Source: Lepraria neglecta (Eukaryota > Ascomycota > Lecanoromycetes > Lecanorales > Stereocaulaceae). Taken from it: DNA of 64,000 nucleotides. The stretch lies in assembly GCA_033220425.1 (NCBI GenBank), contig CM065646.1, positions 3,541,501 through 3,605,500 of the forward strand, given 5' to 3'. This document shows positions 10,502 through 22,100 of this stretch, one piece after another (the stretch's first letter is position 1; each line of letters opens with the position of its first letter). Below the pieces are notes generated by a model, which saw only the letters and a list, made by a program, of their open reading frames with translations, was not told where the DNA came from and did not search any database. Both the position numbers and the translations under genes were made by a program.

Positions 10502-10913
10502 TGTTACGACCCACTTTTGACCGTTTACCTAACGGTGCGATAGTCAAGTATAGGGTTCGTGTATCTTATGCTTCTGTGGGAGAGGAGTCACTCAGGTAGA
10601 ATGGTAGTCTTCGTGTTGTTGATAATCAATGCGTTCTATATTGATAACTAGTAAAGTATAGTGCAAGGAGTACCAGGAAGATTAACCAAGTTGAATACGA
10701 TGCTCCAAACAGTGGGCAAAGCCCCGTATATATAGACATAAGAAATCCTGCCAAGCAACCCATGAGCGTTATGAGCGCACGGCGCTCATTGCGCTTATCT
10801 TCCTTGAGCGCTATGAGCGCACGTCGCTCGTTGCGCTCATCGCTTCAGCTGCTAGTCCTATCTATAGTACCTTGTCCTACAGGATAGTCCTGTTAGAACC
10901 AACGGTTCTAATA
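10502..10913 (-). repeat. LTR of Gypsy A (3' LTR in element orientation)
   Basis: 412 bases, beginning TGTTACGACC and ending GGTTCTAATA in plus orientation. It matches 16631-17042 almost base for base, with differences mostly of transition type. It contains a repeated ATGAGCG(T/C) motif. Confidence 0.9.
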
Positions 10914-10962
10914 CTAGCCCTCTCCTCCAGATTTCTCGTCCCGAGAAACTATCTATCCTTTA

Positions 10963-11540
10963 TGCCTCCTCGTCGAAATATCCGTTCCAAAGATCCTATA
11001 GTTCGTCGTAAAGAACTTTCTAACGAACTATCTCGGTTCGTAATACGTCCCTGTACTCTTTGTACGCGAGCCGATAAATAGTATCTAGTAGGTATTCGTT
11101 CGGACCGTTGTTCTAACTATGTTACTATAGGTAAGAAGTGTGACCTAGTTATATCCGTCGATGAAATACGTCGTATTAAGAAAGTACGCGACGATACTTA
11201 GTTAGAAATAAAGGAAACGTAGGCGAAACTTATACGCCTTTAATTATAATTCGATTATGTTTAGGATAAAGAGAAGAAGTTGGTTAAGCGCGAGTTATAG
11301 AATATCAAGGAGTTAGAGAAGGATAAGGGTCTCCCTTCCGGTACTCCTAACGGTTTAATGTTTAATATCGGCTCCGAGTAGTTCGACCTCCCCCCGGCCT
11401 CAAGGGCCCTAAGAGCTTCGACTAGTCTTCTCTTATCTCCGATAAAACTCTTGTAGGCGTTCCCCGCAATTCCCCGCAAGGTTCCTAAGAGGTTCCTAGG
11501 TACTTTCTATTTCGTCGTACCCTTTCCATTTAACTAGATA
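10963..11540 (+). pseudogene. Antisense ORF inside Gypsy A (cysteine-cluster plus coiled-coil protein), fossil
   Basis: Opposite in direction to gag-pol and beginning ~50 bases inside the 3' LTR, a plus-strand frame starts MPPRRNIRSKD. It shows a Cys-rich stretch (PCTLCTRAD and, further on, a G-K-K-C-D-L-V-I-S motif) followed by a charged, probably coiled-coil segment. Broken, with several interruptions. From memory, similar antisense proteins accompany other fungal Gypsy elements; the function is unknown. Confidence 0.6.
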
Positions 11541-11599
11541 GAACTAATTTCTTCTATCTAGGATCCTCTCGACCTTATACTCTGTTTCTTCCTTAACGT

Positions 11600-14500
11600 T
11601 ATAATGAAACGTTTCTTAGAGTAGTATATTAGAGTCTGCTAGCTCTAGAAGTGAGACGTGGAACACCGGATATACCTTGGCGTCAGGTAGAAGCTCGAGT
11701 TTATAGTTAACGGCCCCCTTTACCTTCTTAATCAAGAATAGTCCGACCTTAACGTAATCCAGTTTCTTGCTTAGTCTTGTTATCTTCATATTTTTTGTTA
11801 GGAGGTAGACTTTATCCCCCTCTTTAAGCTGAGGAACATTCTTTCTTTTACTATTAACTTATCCCTTTAACTTATCGTTTAAGCTCTCGATCGTTTTTTA
11901 TATATCTTTATATAAACTTTTTAGCTCTTCTACCTTAACTAAGGCTTTTTCTGCGTTAGGTCTATCCCTAGGCTGTAGAAATGTATTTACATTCTTTCCG
12001 TGGTTAGCAAAGAATAGCGTCAGGCCTATCGTGTCTAATCTCTTGTCGTTATATACTAATTATACTATTAGAAGTAGTAAAACCCAGTTATCTTGCTTCT
12101 GGTTTATATAATACCTTAGGTATACTTCTATTATTTGATTTGCACGTTCTGTTTATCTATTAGTCTATAGATAGTATACTATTAACATCCGAAGTTTTAT
12201 TCTAATTACTGCTATCAGCATTCTCTAATAGTTAGAAGTGAACAATTTGTCTCTATCGGATATTATCGACTTAGGTATACTATAATCCCTTATCAGCTTG
12301 TCGAGTAGTATAAAGGCTAACTAATCTACTTTGTATATCTCTTTGAATAGTATTATAATCGTATACTTCGTAAGCTTGTCCATAATGACTATAATTGAGT
12401 CGAAGGTATCCTATATAGCTAGATCCTTCGAAGGTAGTAGTTTGACTATAAAGTCTATCATGACATTATCCTATAGTAATTCTAGTATAGGCACAAATTG
12501 AATTTGCCCGTACTTGGCGTATCATACCGCCTTATTCTACTAACACTAAATATATTCCTTGATATATTATTCGACGTATATCCGAAGTTTCGGCGCTGCG
12601 TATCCTCGTCCTAGGAGTTCTATAGTCTTGGATACTCTAGGGTGACCTTATAATAGGTTATCGTGGTAATCCCTAATCACTTCTTTAACGTATATATTAG
12701 GTAAGTAAGTTTTATCCTGATATCTAAGTAATACTAAACCCTACTAGTCCTATCGTAGCTTTGTTACGAATGTATCGTTGTTATAGGCCTTTACAATCCT
12801 ATTAGTCGTGTCAGGTCCCGAGATACGAAGGGTCATTGCTAATGCCTAATATAGCACCAATGATCCATCGGCTTCTCGTTTTAGGATTGGTCGTTCCGTA
12901 ACGTTCTTTTCTTCTATATAGTCCGATTGCCTACTAAGCGTATCTACTCTACTATTATCTTTTCCTAGGGTATAGGTTATCTTGAACTTATATTGTCCGA
13001 GTAGTTCTAACTATCTAACCTATCTTCTATTTAACTCCTTCGTTATAGTAAAGTTAAGAAGGTTCTTATAATCTATAAAGATGGTTAAGTCCGAGTAGCT
13101 TTCTATATATACTCTCCAATTTTAAAGTATATATACTACGGCAAGTAGTTCTTTGTTATATATATTATAGTTTTGTTCTACTACTAATATCTTTCGTGAA
13201 AAGTAGGTAACTAGGTACTACTTTTAGTCCCTTATTTAACAAAGGTATACTCCTATTACGAGATCCGAGGTATCTATTTTAATACAAGCCGGTTCGTTAG
13301 CTTGAAAGGTACAGAGTACTAGTGGATCCGTATATACTTTCTTCAATATATTAAACGACCTTTATTATTCTTATCCCTATTTGAATCTAATATCCTTCTT
13401 TATAATATCCGTAAGTAGAAGTACTTTCTTTAAGTAGCCCTCGATAAACTTCCTGTTAAAGTTAGCAAATCCTAAGAAACTTTGCACTGTTTTAACGTCC
13501 TGTAGTATAGGCTATTCCGCTATAGCTTTGATCTTTTCTTAGCTTATACTAATACCTTTTATACTAACCACAAATCCTAGGAACTTAATAGAGTCCCTGT
13601 GAAATTCGCACTTTTCTGGTTTAAGGAGAAGTTTCGCTTATAATAGGCATTCGATAACGTCCTATATATACTTAATATATTCTTCCTTATTCTTAGAGTA
13701 AATCAAGATATTATCGAGGTATACTATCGCTATTCGATCTAAGTATACTTATATAACGTTATTGACAAGTGCTTAGTAGGTTACTAGTGCGTTAGTAAGT
13801 CTAAACGGTATTACTAGATACTCGTAGTGGCTATATCTGGTCCGGAAGGTAGTTTTCCATTCTTCGCCTTCTTTTATCCGGATTAGATTATATACGCCTC
13901 TAAGGTCTAGTTTCGTAAATATCTTTGCCTTGCCGAGCCGATCCTATAGCTTACTAATATTTGGCAAAGGGTAACGATTCTTAATAGTAATATCGTTCAA
14001 CTTTCGATAGTCGACGTATAGCCTTAAGCTTCCGTCCTTCTTCAGCGCGAAGAGGATTAGATAACCTACTAGTAATTTAGATTCTCGAATAAATCCCTTC
14101 TTAAGGTTCTTATCGATATACCCGCGAAGTATAGTAAGTTCCTTTTCCGATAATATATAGATAGGTCTAAATATTGGCGCCTTACTAGGTTCGAGTTCGA
14201 TCTCATAATCCTATAGTTAGTACTTAGGCAACGCTTTTGCGCTCGTCTCTTCCTCGAATAGGTATGCCTACCGTTTATATTCCTGAGGGATCGTAGAAGG
14301 TTCGTCTTTTCCTTTAATAGCTCTCTCTTTAGTATCCCGCTAACCCTTACTAGTAACTAAGGAGTTAAGCCTTCTCTCTTAGAAGTCGCTCTTATCGTTT
14401 AAGAATAAAGTAATATATACTTCGACCGGTCTTCGGTTCTTTCTCTTATCTATTATCGTCTACTATCGACTAATAGGTCTAATACTAGTAACGTTTCTAG

Positions 14501-15000
14501 ATCGTCCGAATTTAAGTACTTTTATCTTCTAGTTGATTTCTAGGTTATATTTATTCAACTAAGGTATTCCCAAAATAATATTATAAGTAGCCATTCCTAC
14601 TATATCGAATATAATCTCCTCGTAGTATTACTGAATTATTACTGGTAGGGAGCGAGTTTCCTCCTCTACTCTTCCTATTAAGAATACTAACCTATCGGCC
14701 AGGCGTAGCTCGTAAGACAATTTTTTCTTTCGGGTTAGTAGGCCGCTTAAGTCCACTAAGTTCCTCGAGATAAAATTTCCTGTAGCTCCGCTATCTATTA
14801 TCGCCACGGTCCGCTATCTATCGATATTCACTAGTACAATAATATATGTGTGATACTACGCGGTATATAATTGTTGTTTAGGGAATAACGTATTAATCTC
14901 CTTATACTTCCCTGTAGTATAAGGGATTACTCTTTTCCCTGCGATAGTAGGAATCTATATATTTCCTTTATCCCCTTATACGGAATATATTTATCGTATA
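11600..15000 (-). pseudogene. pol region of Gypsy A (fossil)
   Basis: Order on the minus strand: an aspartic protease motif (DSGATGNFIS) near 14790; reverse transcriptase at roughly 14100-13640, with readable fragments such as [16 protein letters not shown] and a YLDN-type catalytic motif; RNase H around 13350-12950; integrase around 12700-12000. Broken by many stops. Confidence 0.85.
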
Positions 15001-15299
15001 AGTAGCTATACTATAGTACTTGGTTATAAGCTCCGTTCTTGAAGATTTTAAGTGAGCTATTTCTTTCCTTTTCCTACTTGTCTATAAAATATAGGAAGTA
15101 GTAATACTTCCTCTTGCTTGCAAGATACTACTAGCACCTATCTTCCTTATACTTATACCACTATATCTCTCTATAAGGAGTTCTCTTTAGTAGAGGTACC
15201 GTATATTCCTTTACCAAACGGCCTCTTTCTTCCCTATATACCGAGTAATCGGGCAATACACATTTAGTATATAGCACTTCGCTATATCGCTGGTATTCT

Positions 15300-16560
15300 C
15301 TATCGTATTAATAGTCTCGTATAGGTTCGTCCTATTCGGGTTTTATAGATAGTTACTCTTTTAGTATACCTCGTACTTTTCCTTCAATCTCGTCGAAGAG
15401 TTTATATTTGTCTTTATCCGATTAAGGTTCTCTAATCTCTAGCAATTTTCCTTCTACTTGGGATATAGTAGATCCAGGTTCGGGTATTAATACTGGTCTC
15501 TCTAGACTAGCTTTCCGCTGTTCCTGATCCGTCTTATATTATTAAGATCTATTACTATCCCTATAGTAATATCTCTATACTTCTTTATTGAATTCTAATT
15601 CGAAGGTATCGTCTTCCGAATCCTAACTGAATTCCTCTTTATTATAGGATTACTATGTTTATTCGGAGTCTTCCTTATTATTTAGAGGTCCTCCTTCTAT
15701 TACGTTAATCTGTAGTCGGTATACCATATTCTTCGACCTGTAGTCTCTAGCTATATAGCCCAGTTTACTATAGCTATAGCAAGTAATTACTTTCTTTCCC
15801 CCGTGCTGCTTTTTCCCTTTAAAGTTTCCTTTCTTCTTTCCTATCTAAACAAAGTTAATCTCTATTAGTACTATACTATAGTGAGTATTACGTTCCCTAT
15901 AATCCTGTCGGTAATTCCTCGTCTTCGAGAAGAATCCTTCGTGTCGGGTTCCGCTGACTCCTCCGTCATACCGTTTCTCTATAGATCGTTCGAATAGCTT
16001 GTTATCGATTTCGATCGTATTTTTAATAAGTCCGTCTAGAGTATTAATTACTCCTCCGAATCTTATAAGCTCGTCTTTAATATTGTCTTTGAGGCCCTAA
16101 CGATACATCGTTATCAGCGTATTATTATCCTAGCCTATTTTGGTTACGTATATTTGAAACTAAGTTGAAAACTCTAACGCTGACTTCTTTTGCTTTATAT
16201 ACTAAATGATATATATTACTACGTTTACCTCGTTGGAAGGTCCGAATATACGGCGGATTTCGACCATGAACTTTGGTATACTCTCTATCCAAGATTTAAT
16301 ATCGCTGTCTTCGTCGTCATCTTCTATATACTTCTTTAGGAAAGGTTCGACCCACTTTTGGGCCCGTCCTCGTAGATATAATATGGCGAAGATAGTATAT
16401 CTAGTTACTAGGAGCAAGTCTCCCTGGAATAGTAGGTATAGTTATACTTGCGTAAGCTATAGCTCAAGCTTATCCCTGTCTCCGTAATATAGGTCTGGTA
16501 CTATAACCTTAATTCTTTTTCCAGATCCTTCGTCTATAGTATAGTATCTCTAGCTAGTAA
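15300..16560 (-). pseudogene. gag region of Gypsy A (fossil)
   Basis: A readable block at 16202-16417 (ILYLRGRAQKWVEPFL) is typical of Ty3/Gypsy capsid proteins. A degraded CCHC-like zinc knuckle lies near 15750. It is adjacent to the 5' LTR at 16631-17042. Broken. Confidence 0.75.
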
Positions 16561-16630
16561 CCGTTAAGGTACTTAGGGTAGGGTTTCTACCTGAAGTTAT
16601 TAAAGAACTCATCCCTTAGGGTATTCAAAG

Positions 16631-17042
16631 TATTACGACCTACTTTTGACCGTTTACCTAACGGTACGATAGTCAAGTATAGGGTTCGTGTATCTTATGC
16701 TTCTATAGGAGAGGAGTCACTTAGGTAGAATAGTAGTCTTCGTGTTATTGGTAATCAATGCGTTCTATATTAATAACTAGTAAAGTATAGTGCAAGGAGT
16801 ACCAGGAAGATTAACTAAGTTGAATACAATACTCCAAATAGTGGGCAAAGCCCCGTATATATAGATATAAGAAATCCTGCCAAGTAACCCATGAGCGTTA
16901 TGAGCGCACGGCGCTCATTGCGCTTATCTTCCTTGAGCGCTATGAGCGCACGTCGCTCGTTACGCTCATCGCTTCAGCTGCTAGTCCTATCTATAGTACC
17001 TTGTCCTATAGGATAGTCCTGTTAGAACCAACGGTTCTAATA
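16631..17042 (-). repeat. LTR of Gypsy A (5' LTR in element orientation)
   Basis: 412 bases, the partner of 10502-10913. Followed outside by TTTAC, the presumed target duplication. Confidence 0.9.
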
Positions 17043-17160
17043 TTTACCTCCGCCGTTAGGAATAGAAAATATATCTCATCTATAGCTACTAGATGAGATA
17101 TTATCTATCAATTACTAATAGAGAGTTGTAGTTTCCTAAGTTAGTTAGAGGTAAATATAG
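17043..17160. repeat. Small palindromic (MITE-like) sequence
   Basis: TTTACCTC at 17043 faces GAGGTAAA near 17147, with TTAGGAA / TTCCTAA inside them. A central hairpin, ATATCTCATCT against AGATGAGATAT, lies within. It abuts the Gypsy A LTR, so part of it may be flanking target. The structure fits a short inverted-repeat element but is too decayed to assign. Confidence 0.35.
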
Positions 17161-17627
17161 ATGATTTGAGTTCTATAGTAAAGTTAGGCTATAGGCGAGG
17201 ATCTTTGACGAGGGGGATAGATTTAATCCAGCTTTTATCAACGGTTTTAATTAGATATTCAAGGTTTATAGCTCTATAAAGGTAAAGAATTTTAGTAGAG
17301 AGAATAAGGAGAGGAGAGAGGTCGCGGATAACTCTAGCTTTATTTTTATTATAGACTCTTTAGTAAACCCTCTTGAATAAATTATTATTAAAGAGAGAAT
17401 TATAAGGTACTATCTAGTTAGTATTAAGTAAGGTCTAGTATAAAGCTTTATACTCTTTTATAGTAGCTACCTTATCTTTATTATCTATATAAATACTAGC
17501 TAATATAAGTAACTACTTATAGCGCTAACTCTTAACGGTAGGATTCTTTTCTTCTCTTAAAGAAATACTATTTATATCTAATTTATATTTACTAAGAGAT
17601 AGAGTTAATCTCTTCCGAGTAAGTAAA
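17161..17627. other. AT-rich degenerate sequence between two Gypsy elements
   Basis: Nearly devoid of CA and TG steps; stops in all frames; no family recognised. Confidence 0.5.
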
Positions 17628-17784
17628 TATTATAGTTACTAGATTAGTTAGTAAGCGCTTGCGCTTTGCCTTATATATTTCTTCCGCTCAATAGCTAAAA
17701 AGAATAACAACTCATTTCAACCCCAATAACTCGTTCATTGTGATTTTGCGCGTTGTATATTTCATCCTTACTGAGACCCTGCCA
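17628..17784 (+). repeat. 5' LTR of Gypsy B
   Basis: 157 bases, matching 27929-28085. It ends ...ACCCTGCCA and is followed by AT and then the presumed primer-binding site. Confidence 0.88.
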
Positions 17785-19199
17785 ATTGGTAGCAACGGTA
17801 GTGTGTTCATTCCCGCCGTACGCCAGCCCTTAGGGTACCAGTCCTCCGCTATCACGAATTATCAATTATTAAGTATTATTGATTCGCCGAGACAGTACTA
17901 TTTTCCGCACCAATCACTTCCTTGTAGATTGAAACGGCCTACGCTACTAAATTCGCCTTCATCTGTAACTATCCCTGTAATTCCACGCTATTGAAAGGCA
18001 CCCGCTTGGTATAGCTACAAATTATCGCTGTGTCACCAATTCGCGACGGTAGTACTATCCTACACCACTTACTACTTCGAACGGACCGAGCCGAGAACGC
18101 CTCATCTATTTCCGTCTAAACTATACTATAAGGCTATAAGAACTACGCTATCTACGAAGCTATACTAGCGACCTTCTGCGTTAGCGTACTTTACGTATAG
18201 TAGCAAATTCTATTAGGGCGCTATTCCATTTCCGGATCTCGCCCCTAACGCTTGGCGCGGTACGAATTTCTGCCGAAGAATTAAGTTACTAGATTATATT
18301 ACCGCCTCTATACTTTCCTTTTGTAGGCGTTAAATAAAGCTTTTCCTTTAATACGAAAATACCTTCTTTAGTTAATTATTAATAACGAGCTCCTTATAAG
18401 CTAAGCGGGAGTTAGTCTAGAAGCGGAGAAGCCAAAGCTATTAGACCTTACTATTTACCTTACTTTCTAGTTAAACGCCTTCTTAGCGAATAACGTCGAC
18501 GTATACGAAAAGAATATTAATATATTATACTATCAAATTATTCTTTTAATCTTTGATATATATAATCCGCTAGTAGATATCCTTAGGGGTAGTAAACCTT
18601 ATATAAGACGTAGTTATTTAAATAGTAGAGCTCTCTTAGTCGATCTATCGGAAATTAACGCGAAGGAAGACCCCTTTATATTTCTACTTACTTAGAAGTA
18701 TCCCTCTTCTCTCGCGGAGGCCTCCGCTATATTTATTAAAGGAGTTAGATTTTATAGAGACTCTAAATATTTCGAAGTCTAGAAGGTTAACTAAGTAGGA
18801 CGATATTATAGCGAACTAACTTCTAAAGACGTAGACGAGCTTCTAAGCCCTTGGATTTCACGAGCAGCTCGAGGAAAAGCATATTAGTATTTATTAACCT
18901 CGCGGTCCTTACTAGTTCCCTCTCTATCTAGTTCTCTTTTAGCTAGTCCGTTAGCCCTAAGGAGGTTTCTTCTACTAGGTAAAATCTATACTATAGACGA
19001 TATTATAAGGCGGGTTTTATTCCCGAATAGATTAACTATAATACCTATAGGGGGGAATAATAGCGGATAGAGTAGTTTATTAGGAGGACTAGGCTTCGGA
19101 AATTTTAACTAGAGAGGTTAGCCTCCGTTTCCTCCCTAGTAATATAGAGCTCCTTAGAACCTAGGGAACTAATAATAAGGAACTAGCGAGATGCCGTAG

Positions 19200-22100
19200 G
19201 CTTCTCCTAGCGTCGATACTATACTATATAACGCTATAATTCAAGCTATACGAGCTACGGTGCCAGAAGCGGTAAACAATACTCTAGTAACTTATAATCT
19301 ATACGAGTTCCGAGGTCCAGCTAGACCCCTAGGACTACTAGGCCCTACCGGAGAACCTGGAGAAGCCGGTTAATCGAATCAATCTGGTAGTAGAGCTTTC
19401 TATACCTATGAACTTGGTTTCTTTCACCCGGACTATCTAGAGTCTTAGGGTAGTAGTAATATTATACCGAACCCTAGACAATTAATCTTCTAAGAAGTCT
19501 ATACTTTCTATAGTTATATCTAGGATTTTACTATTATAAAAGGCGAAGAGGTAGTAAGAAAGAATCTAAATATTTACTTCCGCGAGGCGATAGTAAACTA
19601 GTAGCTTAAGATTCTTTTCTAGGACGAGAAGGATACTATAATATAGCTACTAACCGGCCTCCAACGCTAAATCGCTAGGTTATAGGATTATTTCAAGATT
19701 ACGATATCTACGGCTTTAGAAGAACTGAGCCGATAGTCCTATATTTCGAGGGATACGAGTAAACGAAACGACCTATCGGTATACGTCCAGAACGTATCCA
19801 AATATATAGTACAGGCCGGGATTACCGAAGAATATATATAGGCTATATAGGCGTAGAATCACCTTAATATAGAATTCCAGGCTACGATTCCTCCCCCGAC
19901 TACGAATATAACCCTTCGAGAATTTATTAAGTAGCTAAAGGGTAGGAAGGAAATATAGTATCGAATATAGTTATAGAAGGAGTAATAGTATAAAGATACT
20001 CGGAAGGAAATTAGGGAACGTGAAAAGGATAGGGATAATCAATAGGAATATTCTAGTAAGGAGAAATTCTTGCCGCTAGGACGGCAAGATAGATACTCTT
20101 TATTACCTTACTATCTATAGTAATATTAGTAGTAGCCTTTTTAGTAGAATAGACTAATAATAGGAGGATTTCCTCTATAATACGGATATTAGTAGCTAGG
20201 ACAGCCTTTTTATTCCAATCTATTTCAAGCGCCTTATACTTAGCTAGCTTATATTACTAATATATAGATAATATAGCTACCTTAGCAGGCTTCCAGTCAA
20301 GCTATAGGCCAGAACTAGCCTCTAAGAAATATACTTCCTCCTCGGAAGTAACCCTTTATAATTACCGCTAGAAATATATAGCTAAATTAAAACCCTTACT
20401 CCGCGAGTTAATAGAATTAGAACTATAGGAACTATAGTAGATATCTATACTACCCTTCGAGGTAGTATAGCTATAGTAATCGAAGCTACGGTAATTAGAA
20501 TTACGGTCTACTAGCACTCCTAATACAGCCGGTCTACTTTGGTTAGGAAGTCTACTATAATAACTCCTAGGATAAAAACTATAGATATAGAGTAGACGGA
20601 GCTACCGAAGGATATCACGCAGGCCCGGATTATAATCCTTAAGATCCCTATAGCTATTATATAGGCACTAATAAGAACTTCTATAATACCTAAGAATTAG
20701 TCCCTCCCGAGGAAAAGAAGGAGTCAGAAGACATCGATATAGGATTCGTAGTAGTCTCGTACTATATCTCTACTGGTAAGATAGGGTACTATTCCGTATA
20801 TCGTTACTATAAGGTAGATTTTCCTTTAAATAATCTACTTTATATATACGTTAAGGCGAAAACGTACTACCGTACTAAGGCTTCTACGAAGAAGTTAGTT
20901 AATCCTATACCTACTAAAGAGGTACTAGTACTATTAATTAAGCTAGTATTACTACTAATAAAGGTAATTAATAAAGGCGAGGTAATTAAATCCGTAGTAC
21001 CCTAGTTATCTCTTAATAGCCTATCTTTCTATTTATAGTACTACTTTACTAGATAAATTACCTTATCCCCGAATACTCCTTATAAGCCGGGATATCTTAA
21101 TATAGGATATCTAATAACTATAATCGATTGTACTTTTCTGAAAAAGCGAATTCCTACCTTTAAAATAAAGGTATATAAGTTACCTATTACGCTACGCGGG
21201 ATCGGCTCGAATAGATATACTATAGCCGAATAGACTACTCTCGACTTCTATATAGATAGAGAATTAGAAGTAGAAGACTCGGTTATAATTAAAATTACTC
21301 GAGATTTCTATATTATAGATAATTTAAAGGTAAATATATTTATCGGAATAGACGTCCTAGGACCTAAATAGATTACTATTAATCTACTATATAATAAGGT
21401 TACCTTTAGGAGCTATAATAACGTCTTAGTTCCTATTTAGACTACCGCTAGAGATAATATCTATATTTATCACGTTATACGCTCCGAATAACATTAGGAA
21501 GTTCTACCGCGGTCTATAGCTTAGGTTACTATAATAGTTAGAGGTAATATATAATTACCTAATAGAGATTTCCTCTTCGAGCCTTATACTATAGGTATAT
21601 ATACCTATTTTATTAACTCTAGAGTTAACTTTATAAACGTTTGAAATAAAAAGAATACGCCTCTTATTATTAGTCGTCGATAATATATAGACTTAGTACT
21701 AGAGTATAAAGTAGAAGAAACCTACCCTATTAACCTAGATAATTATTTGTTAGTAGCGAAGACTATATATAGCGAAGAATCCGTAGCTTCCGAATTAACT
21801 AAGATACTAGATCTAAGGCCGGTAATTATATAAACTTATATTAATCCTACTATAGAAACGAAGCTTGCTAATAGTATTACTATCTATAGCAAAATAGAAG
21901 ATATCTCCGCCATTTAGAAGCTTACGGAGGAATACCCTCGAATCTAGGAAGATACTAGAGATATAATCGACCTCCCGGAATCTAAATAGCTGACTATTCC
22001 TATTATAACAAAATAGTAATCTTCTAATACTAAACTTAGTAATAAGGTATATCCTCTTAGCCCTAATACCTAGGCCCTTATTAATAAAAAGTTTAATAAG

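Larger units (their letters stand above)
10502..17042 (-). mobile_element. Gypsy (Ty3-like) LTR retrotransposon A, broken, many stops
   Basis: A 6.5 kb element bounded by two 412 base LTRs in direct orientation. It is flanked by five-base duplications that agree at four positions (TTCAC / TTTAC). Coding order on the minus strand is gag, protease, reverse transcriptase, RNase H, integrase, i.e. Gypsy order. It is an old, RIP-decayed copy with stops throughout gag and pol, though the two LTRs remain close to each other in sequence. A second ORF lies on the opposite strand near its 3' LTR. Confidence 0.9.
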
